DNA of 64,000 nt, from the NCBI GenBank assembly GCA_019359505.1, contig JAHHHD010000001.1, positions 62,001 through 126,000 of the forward strand. The letters are read 5' to 3'. The notes under the pieces are model-generated. The model was not told the origin of the DNA and made no database searches. It worked only from the letters and a program-made list of their open reading frames with translations. Positions 47,035 to 54,840 of this stretch are shown here, piece by piece. Made by a program: the position numbers and the translations under genes. How positions within the stretch are numbered: position 1 is the first letter of the stretch; the number at the start of each line of letters is the position of its first letter. The stretch comes from Drouetiella hepatica Uher 2000/2452. Its GTDB lineage: Bacteria; Cyanobacteriota; Cyanobacteriia; Elainellales; Elainellaceae.

Positions 47035-47850
47035 CTAAGCTTCTTCAATTAGCTTCACTTTCTTGGCAAGCCCCAGAAATTTAAGGGTCTGAATCATCAT
47101 CCAAGTGGCATCAATCTCCCACCATTTGAGACCATGCCGTGCCGAGTATTGGTAGCTGTGATGGTTATTGTGCCAGCCTTCGCCGTAGGCCAGCAGGGCA
47201 ACCCACCAGCAGTTGGTAGAGCGATCGCTAGAGTCAAAGGTGCGGTATCCAAACTTATGGGTGGCGCTGTTGACAAGCCAGGTGGTGTGATAGACCATCA
47301 CCAGCCGCACGAATCCGCCCCAAAACAGGAAAGACCAGCCGCCAATCAAATAGAGCACAACGCCGAATACCGCCTGAATTGCCACAAAGTTGTTATCAAG
47401 AAATTGATAAAAGCGATCGTTTGCAATGTCTTTTGTAAGACGAGGAATCTCATACTCAACTGGAACTTCGTACATCATCCATCCCATATGGCTCCACCAG
47501 AAGCCTTTCGTGGAATCGTGATGATCGACATCTTGGTCAGAAAACAGGTGATGGTGACGGTGCAGCCCTACCCACCAGATGGGGCCACCTTGCATAGATA
47601 AGGTGCCACAGAATACTAAAAAATACTCTAGCCATTTGGGAGTTTGAAAGCTGCGATGGGTAACTAGCCGATGCCAGCCCAGCGTCACGCCCAAGCCACC
47701 CGTAACCCAGTGCAAAAACAGGGCAAGGGCAACCCCCTGCCAGCTAAAGAAAGCCGGGAGGAAAGCGCCCAGCGCCAAAATATGAAGGGCTATCATGAAC
47801 ACGACAACAGCCCAGTCATGCGTAAGTTTGGTCGAGTTTGCAATAGTCAT
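47035..47850 (-). CDS. Acyl-lipid delta-9-type fatty acid desaturase (DesC-like)
   Basis: A 271-residue membrane desaturase. All three histidine boxes of the diiron site are seen: HRLVTH, HRHHH (in VGLHRHHHLFSDQDVDHHDS) and HNNHH (in GEGWHNNHHSYQYS). Four membrane segments are arranged in pairs, as in stearoyl-type desaturases. Strong resemblance to DesC, which introduces the first double bond in thylakoid lipids, in membranes with ferredoxin as electron donor. Family confidence is high; regiospecificity is inferred. Confidence 0.93.
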   Translation of the reverse strand: MTIANSTKLTHDWAVVVFMIALHILALGAFLPAFFSWQGVALALFLHWVTGGLGVTLGWHRLVTHRSFQTPKWLEYFLVFCGTLSMQGGPIWWVGLHRHHHLFSDQDVDHHDSTKGFWWSHMGWMMYEVPVEYEIPRLTKDIANDRFYQFLDNNFVAIQAVFGVVLYLIGGWSFLFWGGFVRLVMVYHTTWLVNSATHKFGYRTFDSSDRSTNCWWVALLAYGEGWHNNHHSYQYSARHGLKWWEIDATWMMIQTLKFLGLAKKVKLIEEA

Positions 47851-48073
47851 GAAGTCATCTCAATGTGAACGATGTAGCCAGATCTGCGCGACAATGAACT
47901 CCGCGAGTGTTATGAACACGACTTGAAATACAGATGTAGCCTGACAGAGGCAGCCTGATGGGCATGCGATCGGCAACGCAATCATTTTCCAGGATTTGCA
48001 TTTATTCTCCAAGATCAAAGTGACACTTAGATAACGAATCCTAGACAGTTGGCATCTTCAAACGGTTGGTAAT

Positions 48074-49303
48074 TTGATGAGCAGCGAACAGCTTCAGCAA
48101 GCCGAACAGGCACTATTTCAAATTTTTTCTGGTATTGACGCGCAGGTCAAGAAAAATCTTCGCAGAGTTTTGGCAGCTTACCGTCATCACCAAGTAGGAG
48201 TTCAGCATTTCGCTGGGGTGAGTGGCTATGGGCATGATGATCTGGGGCGGCAGGTGCTCGATCGCGTCTTTGCAGAAATAGTGGGGGCAGAAGCGGCGAT
48301 CGTCCGGATTCAGTTTGTCTCAGGAACTCATGCGATCGCTTCTGCGCTTTACGGCGTGCTGCGTCCGGGGGATGAGATGCTAGCCGTCACAGGCGCACCC
48401 TATGACACGTTGGAAGAAGTAATTGGACTCCGAGGAGAGAACCAAGGTTCCCTGAAGGACTTTAACATCCGCTATCGTCAGCTAGATCTGACAGAAGAGG
48501 GAGCGATCGACTGGCACGGGTTGTCTGAGGCGGTGCGTCCTGAGACAAAGCTGGTGCATATTCAGCGCTCCTGCGGCTACTCTTGGCGACCTAGCCTGTC
48601 AATTCAAGAGATTGAAAAAATTGTTTACTCAGTCAAACAGCAAAATCCTGAGACGGTTTGCTTTGTGGATAACTGTTACGGCGAATTTGTGGAGGATCAG
48701 GAACCGACGGCGGTGGGGGCTGACCTGATTGCCGGATCGCTGATCAAGAATCCGGGGGGAACAATTGTCGCGGCAGGGGGATACATTGCCGGAAGAGCTG
48801 ACCTAGTGGAAATGGCGGCTTGTCGGCTAACGGCTCCAGGGATTGGTAGCGAGGGCGGTGCTACGTTTGACCAGAACCGTCTGCTGTTTCAGGGATTGTT
48901 TCTAGCGCCGCAGATGGTGGGGGAGGCGATGAAGGGCAATCACCTGACGGCACATGTGTTTCAACAGCTGGGTTATCCGGTGAATCCGCTGCCAGAAGCG
49001 CCGCGACGGGATGTGATCCAGGCGATCAGGCTAGGCTCTCCAGAGAAGATTATTGCCTTTTGCAAGGCGATTCAGCAGAATTCGCCGATCGGCTCTTATC
49101 TCAGTCCGGTACCTGCTGCTATGCCGGGATATGAGAGTGAGCTGGTAATGGCGGGGGGGACGTTTATTGATGGCAGCACTTCGGAGTTTTCAGCAGATGG
49201 GCCGTTGCGGGAGCCGTATACTGTGTTTTGCCAAGGCGGGACGCATTGGACGCATGTGGCGATCGCGTTAGAGGCGGCGATCGATGCTGTGGGTGAGGCT
49301 TAG
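48074..49303 (+). CDS. Methionine gamma-lyase-like PLP enzyme (aluminium-resistance family)
   Basis: A 409-residue fold-type I PLP enzyme. HHQVGVQHFAGVSGYGHDDLGR is the family N-terminal mark (first half HHQVGVQHFAGV). FVSGTHAIASALYGVL, VTGAPYDTLEEVIG, FVDNCYGEFVEDQEP and the PLP lysine in GSLIKNPGGTIV follow. The family is named after aluminium resistance but its reaction is not well established; C-S lyase activity is by homology to Met gamma-lyase. Stands alone. A hairpin follows the stop codon. Confidence 0.92.
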   Translation: MMSSEQLQQAEQALFQIFSGIDAQVKKNLRRVLAAYRHHQVGVQHFAGVSGYGHDDLGRQVLDRVFAEIVGAEAAIVRIQFVSGTHAIASALYGVLRPGDEMLAVTGAPYDTLEEVIGLRGENQGSLKDFNIRYRQLDLTEEGAIDWHGLSEAVRPETKLVHIQRSCGYSWRPSLSIQEIEKIVYSVKQQNPETVCFVDNCYGEFVEDQEPTAVGADLIAGSLIKNPGGTIVAAGGYIAGRADLVEMAACRLTAPGIGSEGGATFDQNRLLFQGLFLAPQMVGEAMKGNHLTAHVFQQLGYPVNPLPEAPRRDVIQAIRLGSPEKIIAFCKAIQQNSPIGSYLSPVPAAMPGYESELVMAGGTFIDGSTSEFSADGPLREPYTVFCQGGTHWTHVAIALEAAIDAVGEA

Positions 49304-49494
49304 GATATCTTTTATTTTTTGAAAAGGGTGTAGCTTTTCAAAAAATGAACATATGGAGTTTGGGGAACAGCTAACAGCCTTGGGGGTCTCCCCCAAACCC
49401 CCGGTGGAGGACGCGCCCGTCCTCCACGCCCCCTCCGCATGAGATTGTGGATGGGCGGGAGAGATCGCGTCGCATGGGTGGGCAGATAGGGGGG
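49304..49494. other. Intergenic stretch with three successive hairpins
   Basis: 49314-49346: ATTTTTTGAAAAG and its complement, a probable terminator of the PLP gene. 49380-49396: TTGGGGG-TCT-CCCCCAA. 49404-49427: GTGGAGGAC-GCGCCC-GTCCTCCAC. The latter two resemble G/C-rich interspersed repeats that I recall from other cyanobacteria. No gene seen. Confidence 0.65.
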
Positions 49495-49689
49495 CTACTC
49501 GAATTCAAAGAGTTCGCTGATGCTTTGACAGTTAAAGAATTCCTTCAGCTTTAAGGCGGTATCGCAATCAATTCGAGCGAATTGGTTCTTAAAGAGGCTG
49601 CGAACTGTTCCAGGACTCAAAAATTCATCGTCGCACCCCAGACCATCGCACTTGAAACCTTGGGGTGTAATGGCGTATCTCGCAGTCTC
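49495..49689 (-). pseudogene. Remnant of an HTH-type domain gene
   Basis: A 64-codon frame without any ATG or GTG in a sensible place, ending TAG (49495-49497). It codes for a protein-like segment: ITPQGFKCDGLGCDDEF, SPGTVRSLFKNQFARID, CDTALKLKEFFNCQSIS and a short end ELFEFE. The SPGTVRSLFK...ALKLKEFF part looks like the HTH module found at the N-terminus of cyanobacterial multi-domain NTPases. Its upstream end abuts a short repeat (49673-49716). I take it as a truncated remnant. An untypical start cannot be excluded. Confidence 0.45.
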
Positions 49690-49716
49690 TCACCGGATGC
49701 TTAGAGGTGCGATCGC
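49673..49716. repeat. Short repeat, copy 1
   Basis: Begins GCGTATCTC and ends TTAGAGGTGCGATCGC; related to 50229-50285 in the same orientation. The two flank the tiny-gene module. Confidence 0.5.
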
Positions 49717-49805
49717 AAGTTCAGGCAGGCAATCATGGAAAATTTTTAGGATTTGCTACCGCAATAATTCATGAACGCCATTGAAACATTGTCTAAGCCC
49801 AACTT

Positions 49806-49970
49806 CTAGGGCTTTTTTTGCTGTTCGTTGTCCATCGATTCTATGGCTTTCAACAGCAAGATTTCGATCGTGGCACTCACAGACCGTTTATCTTGTTCAG
49901 CCAACTGTGAGATCCGCTCACGCAGTCCTGACGGCAGATAAACGGTAATTCTGTCTTTGTCTGTAGCCAC
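49806..49970 (-). CDS. Ribbon-helix-helix DNA-binding protein, 54 residues
   Basis: A frame on the minus strand from GTG (49970-49968) to TAG (49808-49806). It reads MATDKDRITVYLPSGLRERI, then SQLAEQDKRSVSATIEILLL and a tail KAIESMDNEQQKKP. The strand (DRITVYLP) followed by two helices with the SVSATIE turn is the CopG/Arc ribbon-helix-helix fold, which binds DNA as a dimer. It is divergent from the 41-residue gene at 50088 across 117 bp with repeated AACGTC sites, the likely operator. Such proteins are often antitoxins or plasmid/prophage regulators. The gene is short and easily missed. Partner role is inferred. Confidence 0.72.
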   Translation of the reverse strand: MATDKDRITVYLPSGLRERISQLAEQDKRSVSATIEILLLKAIESMDNEQQKKP

Positions 49971-49982
49971 GTAGAACCAGAT

Positions 49983-50067
49983 AACGTCAAAAGTTCATAA
50001 AGATTGTAGAACGCTGCCATCGCAATGTGATAGCGTTGTAAGACGTTAAACAACGTCAATTAACGTC
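49983..50067. promoter_or_regulatory. Operator-like AACGTC repeats between two tiny genes
   Basis: AACGTC occurs at 49983-49988, 50052-50057 and 50062-50067, and GACGTT (inverted) at 50042-50047. The last three are spaced by exactly 10 bp, one helical turn. AACGCT (50010-50015) and AGCGTT (50032-50037) form a further inverted pair. The cluster lies just upstream of both divergent genes, as expected for ribbon-helix-helix autoregulation. Confidence 0.6.
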
Positions 50068-50087
50068 AAAATAAAGGAGCTGCGTTT

Positions 50088-50213
50088 ATGGTGCTGAGTG
50101 ACGATGAAGCCGCTTTGATTAAAGCGATCCTGACTGCTTTGCGAGGAATCAAGATTCGAGACATTGATAAAGCCCTGGTGATTCTCAGTAAAGAAGAACG
50201 GCAATCGCAATGA
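50088..50213 (+). CDS. Small hypothetical protein, 41 residues
   Basis: ATG at 50088 behind AAAGGAG (50073-50079) opens 41 codons: MVLSDDEAALIKAILTALRG, then IKIRDIDKALVILSKEERQS and Q. It is two charged amphipathic helices with no membrane segment or Cys. A strong ribosome site and the adjacent operator repeats argue for a real gene. I do not recognise a family. The divergent ribbon-helix-helix gene suggests a regulatory or toxin-antitoxin-like partnership, unproven. Confidence 0.6.
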   Translation: MVLSDDEAALIKAILTALRGIKIRDIDKALVILSKEERQSQ

Positions 50214-50228
50214 AGAAAAACGGCGATC

Positions 50229-50285
50229 GCGTATCTCAAAGTCTTTTCTCAAAGTCTTTCGCTGGACTTTCAGAGGGGCGATCGC
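50229..50285. repeat. Short repeat, copy 2, with internal 13-bp duplication
   Basis: Begins GCGTATCTC and ends TTTCAGAGGGGCGATCGC. TCTCAAAGTCTTT is duplicated inside. Direct orientation relative to the copy at 49673-49716. Confidence 0.5.
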
Positions 50286-50383
50286 CCCAACCTAGTTTGC
50301 TTAATCTGCCTCCAGCAATTCATGGCGATCGTTTGAACTCGCGCTATCTTTAAGAGTGCTGTCAATCTGGCTAAGTTCGATCA

Positions 50384-51088
50384 GTGAGCCGCAAGCGTCA
50401 CAAATTCGGGTTGCATTGGCTGCTGTCGCAAGTAGCTAATTTGGCGATCGCCTTTTTCCTCCTCTCAATTTTGCTGGTGCTGCCCTGGCGCTGGTTGCCG
50501 CTGCCAACCTCCAGCTTTATGCTGCAATCTATGTTTCAGAATGGGCGAATTCAGCCTTACAGTTACCGCTGGCAGCCCTACCCTGAGATTTCGCCGGATA
50601 TGGCGCTGGCGGCGATCGCGGCTGAAGATCAGCGATTTCCTAGCCACCATGGATTTGACATTGACGCTTTGAAACAGGCGATCGAAGAGTCTCAAGCAGG
50701 CGGCGACTTGCGCGGTGCCAGCACCATTAGCCAGCAGGTTGCTAAGAATCTCTACCTTTGGTCGGGACGGAGCTTAGGACGTAAGATCTTGGAAGCCTGG
50801 TTTACGGTGCTGCTAGAGCTGCTATGGTCGAAGCAGCGGATTTTGGAAGTTTACCTAAACATTGCTCAGTTTGGCGATCGCCTGTTTGGCGTGGAAGCAG
50901 CAGGCCAGCAGTTTTTTGCCAAATCTGCCAGTCAGTTAAGTCGAGAGGAGGCGGCACTTCTGGCAGCCGTCTTACCAGGGCCAGAAATTTACCAAGTTGA
51001 CCAGCCTTCGCCGATCGTGCTGCGGCATCAGGACTGGATTTTGCAGCAAATGCAGCAGCTTGGGATCGATTACCTGAGTAGGCTGTAG
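50384..51088 (+). CDS. mtgA: Monofunctional peptidoglycan glycosyltransferase
   Basis: A 234-residue GT51 enzyme with one N-terminal membrane anchor (LAIAFFLLSILLVLPWRWL). Catalytic motif 1 is AAEDQRFPSHHGFD (Glu at about residue 81); GASTISQQVAKNLYLWSGRS and KQRILEVYLNIAQFGDRLFG complete the family set. No transpeptidase domain follows, so it polymerises glycan strands only. Acts at the outer face of the inner membrane. A GTG start (50384) fits the ORF. Cyanophycinase follows 28 bp later on the same strand, but a functional link is not evident. Confidence 0.93.
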   Translation: MSRKRHKFGLHWLLSQVANLAIAFFLLSILLVLPWRWLPLPTSSFMLQSMFQNGRIQPYSYRWQPYPEISPDMALAAIAAEDQRFPSHHGFDIDALKQAIEESQAGGDLRGASTISQQVAKNLYLWSGRSLGRKILEAWFTVLLELLWSKQRILEVYLNIAQFGDRLFGVEAAGQQFFAKSASQLSREEAALLAAVLPGPEIYQVDQPSPIVLRHQDWILQQMQQLGIDYLSRL

Positions 51089-51116
51089 TTTAAAGCTGCG
51101 TGAAGATAAGGAGAAA

Positions 51117-51980
51117 ATGGAGCCGTTAAACCAATCTAGAGCAGGAGCTGAAGTGGGATTGGATGCAGCGCAAGGAGCGCTTGTCATCATTGGGGGAGCA
51201 GAAGATCGGCACGAAGACCGCCAGATTTTACGGGAGTTTATTGGGCTGGCGGGAGGCAGAGAGGCACAAGTTGTGGTGCTGACGGCGGCAACTAGCGAAC
51301 CAGAGGAGGCAGGCGAGACTTACATTGATGTGTTCGGGGCTTTGGGAGCTGCCAATGTGCAGGTGGTGGATACTCGCGATCGCGCTGATGCTAATCAGTT
51401 CAAGGCGATCAAAGCGATCGGCAAAGCCACAGGCATTTTTTTCACGGGCGGCAATCAGGCGCGGATTGTGGAATCGATTAAGCACACGCTGTTAGATGAT
51501 GCCATCAGCAAGCGCTATCTGGAAGGCGTGGTGATTGCCGGAACCAGTGCTGGTGCAGCAATTATGCCCGAACGAATGATTGTGCGAGGCGAGTCGGAAA
51601 CTAGCCCACGCGGCGATACGGTTCTCCTGGGACCCGGTATGGGGTTTGTCCGGGGCATGGTGCTCGATCAGCATTTTGCCCAGCGAGGGCGGCTAGGGCG
51701 GCTGCTGGCGGCGCTGTTGCTCGATCCGGCAGTAATTGGCGTAGGCATCGACGAAAATACGGCGATCGTCATTCAGGGCACTGAGTTTCGGGTACTGGGA
51801 GAAGGCTCGGTGACGGTGGTGGATGATTCGAGTGTCACCCACAGCAATTTAGAGAACATTACCGATCGTCAGCCAATGTCGGTATTTGGCGTGAAGCTAC
51901 ATATTTTGACCGAAGGCTGTCGGTTTGATTTGCGATTAAGGCAGCCTATTGCCAGGAACGAGGGGTTGCTGCGATCGTAA
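51117..51980 (+). CDS. cphB: Cyanophycinase
   Basis: A 287-residue S51-family peptidase that cleaves the cyanobacterial storage polymer cyanophycin to Asp-Arg dipeptides. The nucleophile serine is in VVIAGTSAGAAIMPERMI (about residue 144). GALVIIGGAEDRHEDR, FFTGGNQARIVE, GMVLDQHFAQRGRLGRLL and VIGVGIDENTAIVI match the family. Cytosolic. The partner synthetase cphA is not in the window. A small minus-strand frame overlaps its last 45 bp. Confidence 0.95.
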   Translation: MEPLNQSRAGAEVGLDAAQGALVIIGGAEDRHEDRQILREFIGLAGGREAQVVVLTAATSEPEEAGETYIDVFGALGAANVQVVDTRDRADANQFKAIKAIGKATGIFFTGGNQARIVESIKHTLLDDAISKRYLEGVVIAGTSAGAAIMPERMIVRGESETSPRGDTVLLGPGMGFVRGMVLDQHFAQRGRLGRLLAALLLDPAVIGVGIDENTAIVIQGTEFRVLGEGSVTVVDDSSVTHSNLENITDRQPMSVFGVKLHILTEGCRFDLRLRQPIARNEGLLRS

Positions 51981-52103
51981 TTCGTCTTGGATGAAAGCTA
52001 GCTCCCTTTTTTCAGAGAGGTACTTTTCAAACGATTCTACGATCGCCCTAATCTCTTCAATCAACTCCTGAGGCTTATCCTCATAAAAATAGGGCTGTCT
52101 CAT
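51936..52103 (-). CDS. Small hypothetical protein, 55 residues, overlapping cphB 3' end
   Basis: ATG at 52103 to TAA at 51936. The protein is MRQPYFYEDKPQELIEEIRA, then IVESFEKYLSEKRELAFIQD and a tail ELRSQQPLVPGNRLP, mostly one long charged helix. The first two thirds lie outside cphB and have a coherent coding look; the tail runs 45 bp into cphB antisense. I do not recognise it. It could be a genuine small gene or a chance frame; confidence is modest. Confidence 0.4.
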   Translation of the reverse strand: MRQPYFYEDKPQELIEEIRAIVESFEKYLSEKRELAFIQDELRSQQPLVPGNRLP

Positions 52104-52235
52104 CGCTTACATTAAGCTTTACCCATCATAACGACGAGCGCTTACCCTAAAACACAGGCTAGAATCGCCATAGAGTTCAGCGTGCTAACTCTTGCACTGA
52201 GTCTTGATAGTGAAAGGCTCAAGGTGCCAGTCGAG

Positions 52236-52331
52236 TATAGCTGTCGCCAGTTTGCTTAGGATATTTTGGGTGGGGCGCGAAGCGCCCCACCCAAAATATC
52301 CCCGTCCTAACCGCCAGAGCGGTTGCCATAA
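52236..52331 (+). repeat. Palindromic interspersed repeat, copy C
   Basis: AGCTGTCGCCAGTTTGCTTA, hairpin core GGTGGGGCGCGAAGCGCCCC, then CCCCGTCCTAACCGC and the small hairpin CCGCCAGAGCGG, TTGCCATAAC. Same order and nearly the same sequence as copy A, with a changed but self-complementary middle stem (ATATTTTGGG). Confidence 0.88.
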
Positions 52332-52399
52332 CTGGAGCTTTTTGAAGAGTTCAACGGGGTGCCACTGCCAGTAAACACAATTGGCGAGCGGATCTCCTA

Positions 52400-54055
52400 A
52401 TGGTTACACGTAGACAGATCTTACTTTTCCTTGGGGCACTCACAAGTCTGGTGCTAGTCTCTCAGCAATCTATCGCAGAGACAGTTCACGGTTATTTTCA
52501 CCTAGTGGCTACCAGCACTCCTATTGCAAATTACTGTAAATCCAGCAGCGATACTGCTGAGAACGAGTATTTCAATGGAGTCATTGTTGCAGTTTGCACT
52601 GCAACGGCGAACCTTGACTCCGTCACTGCTGCCACTGTGCCGTCGGTTACACCTGACTACACAATCACATCACTGTCGCCCTATACACAAGTGCGAAACA
52701 CGCCTGCGGCAGCCTCTACTTTGACATGGGTCAACCCTGGTTTCACACTTCCGGCTGACCCGACAGGTGCGGCTCAGGCATTTACGCCAAACTTTCAGCC
52801 ACTGAATTCCACATGGCGACTGGTTAGAACTGGGTTTACCAAGACCAGCTTTGGGCTGAACATGTACCCCTATCTGGCTGTCAATCCTGATATCCCCTAT
52901 CCGGCAGTGCGCCTATTTGTTCACTGGAGCAACATGGCTTCAAAGTCTGGCAGCAATCCTGTTGTCTATAACTTCGATGTGAAGTATGACCCCGCCACCG
53001 GATCAGAAACCTTCCGGCAGGCAATGAACCGTTTTTACAAGGCGGGTTCAAAGATCGATATTGTGTTGTTAGACACACCAGCTTATGCACAGCTAAATCC
53101 TTCTTCCCCAGCAACACCAGGCGGAGTACCTGGCAGTAGTTCTTTATTCTCAGGGCAGGACGCTGCTAATTTTCTGAAGGCGTTGATTAAGACATTTCCC
53201 AGCATGATCCGCTCGATCGAGCTGTGGAATGAAGCGAACCTTAAGGTCAATACTACAGACAATAGAGGATACTTCAGTGGCAGCATTGAGGACTTGGTTA
53301 CGGTTTGTCGGGAAATGTATGAGGCGATCAAAGAAACGGATTCCACCATCACTGTGGTTTCACCCAGTTTCCTTTATCCAGGGGGTGCTGCTCAGTCTGG
53401 AGATGCCGATCGCTACATTGATGACTACGTTCGTAGATTCGGGGAGTTAGGCGGTTTCAACTGGTGTGATGTGCTGGCTTTGCATTACTACTTGAGCGAC
53501 GCAACGCTAGCCGTTACGCCTAAAGGCTCAATTCCAGATAATATCCTGATCATCAATAACTCAACCTGGAATGTCTACAAAATGTACGGTGACATTTGGA
53601 TCACTGAAGCTGGAACTTTAGGGGGCGCAAACAATTACTACAGTGCCGATCGCGCCCTCTCTCAGACTATCCAGAACGCCTTATTTGCATTCATCAATGG
53701 CGCAAGCCAGTATGATTTCTACAATTGGGTTGACGACAGCATGTCTACCGACGTAGCGGCGCGGATGCAGTCTTCGACCAAGCTCAAATACGGCTGGGCG
53801 CAGCTCATGCACGACTTGGATGGGTTGAAGCTTGTTTCTCGTCACGGCAACAACTTTGATGATTTGCAAGTTGTTAAGCTCGTAAACAGTTCCGGACAGA
53901 ATTCCTACTTGGCATGGACAAATGGAAAGCCCTTCGTCATGAACAGCAGCGCTTTGACAGGGGTTACGAAGATCAAAAAATTGAACGGCACTGTTACTAT
54001 AATTAGTGACAATGCCGTTCCGGTGACTGCAATCCCTGTGTTGTTGACACCCTAG
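52400..54055 (+). CDS. Secreted glycoside-hydrolase-like protein (clan A-like)
   Basis: A 551-residue exported protein. The N-terminus MVTRRQILLFLGALTSLVLV is a signal sequence with a twin-arginine-like TRRQIL, ending near QQSIAE. A ~100-residue beta-rich region follows, then a TIM-barrel-like domain. SIELWNEANL (Glu near 277) and DIWITEAGTL (Glu near 403) are placed like the acid/base and nucleophile of clan GH-A glycosidases. ALHYYLSD and FYNWVDDS support the fold. The substrate is unknown, possibly a cell-wall or extracellular polysaccharide. It lies between repeat copy C and a tRNA gene; its stop codon is tandemly duplicated. Family assignment is by motif only. Confidence 0.7.
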   Translation: MVTRRQILLFLGALTSLVLVSQQSIAETVHGYFHLVATSTPIANYCKSSSDTAENEYFNGVIVAVCTATANLDSVTAATVPSVTPDYTITSLSPYTQVRNTPAAASTLTWVNPGFTLPADPTGAAQAFTPNFQPLNSTWRLVRTGFTKTSFGLNMYPYLAVNPDIPYPAVRLFVHWSNMASKSGSNPVVYNFDVKYDPATGSETFRQAMNRFYKAGSKIDIVLLDTPAYAQLNPSSPATPGGVPGSSSLFSGQDAANFLKALIKTFPSMIRSIELWNEANLKVNTTDNRGYFSGSIEDLVTVCREMYEAIKETDSTITVVSPSFLYPGGAAQSGDADRYIDDYVRRFGELGGFNWCDVLALHYYLSDATLAVTPKGSIPDNILIINNSTWNVYKMYGDIWITEAGTLGGANNYYSADRALSQTIQNALFAFINGASQYDFYNWVDDSMSTDVAARMQSSTKLKYGWAQLMHDLDGLKLVSRHGNNFDDLQVVKLVNSSGQNSYLAWTNGKPFVMNSSALTGVTKIKKLNGTVTIISDNAVPVTAIPVLLTP

Positions 54056-54072
54056 AAGTTGACACCCTAGAA
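54043..54072. repeat. 15-bp tandem duplication over a stop codon
   Basis: GTTGACACCCTAGAA occurs exactly twice (54043-54057, 54058-54072); the TAG is the stop of the glycosidase-like gene. Confidence 0.9.
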
Positions 54073-54177
54073 ATAGTTTGCAGCGTTGATTCCACCTAAA
54101 TGACGATCGCCTGAGGCAAAGTCAGTTCCAGTGACATCTGCAACGATGTCTGAGATAGGATTAACTTTCAACACCAA

Positions 54178-54251
<74 letters not shown>

Positions 54252-54840
54252 TAATGACGTTCCTGACAAGTTTTCAATAAACTAGCGGAATGCCACTGAA
54301 TTAGTCTAGCGGGTAATAGACGACTTTAGCAACTTTGGCTGAGGCTATAAAGTCTCGGCTGTTTCATGACTGAAATAATTGTTGAGAACAGCTTGCCGCC
54401 CTGCGATCGCATTGCCAGTGCCAATATAGACATCATGAGTAAGTAACGGCTATGGCTCTACTCTGATTTCATTCAGACTATGATTGCCAATTTGGAGAAA
54501 AGTCTGGGCGATACTCTAGCTGAAAAATGATTGGCGTTGTATTCGAATAGGGTAAAGACAGCTATGAAATAGCTCTGAATACGAAATGATTGGGGATGCA
54601 TGCCAGAGCGATCGCCTTCGTTAAAGCGCCAATAGCTGTATCAAAGCTCAGGTAATTCAACGAGAAGCACTGTCTTAGAAGAACTTAGGCAAGCCGAATT
54701 TTGATAGAGTCGAAATTATGAAGATAGTAAGAATTAGTTGACGTTGTAAACTACAACACCTGGATTTTCTGGAAGCCTTTGATAAGTTGAAGCAGCTTAA
54801 CTTACTAACACTCACTTGAGTATTCAAACTAAGCTGCTTT
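54252..54840. other. Intergenic region without a supported gene
   Basis: In 589 bases I find no convincing gene. There is a nested palindrome at 54539-54582 (GTATTC...AGCTAT-GAA-ATAGCT...GAATAC) flanked by direct AAATGATTGG motifs. The region just upstream of the FkbM gene is AT-rich and probably holds its promoter. Confidence 0.5.

Noticed and set aside
54361-54450. 26-codon frame (MTEIIVENSLPPCDRIASAN...) near tRNA-Pro
   Set aside because: No ribosome site, low coding character and no neighbours to support it.
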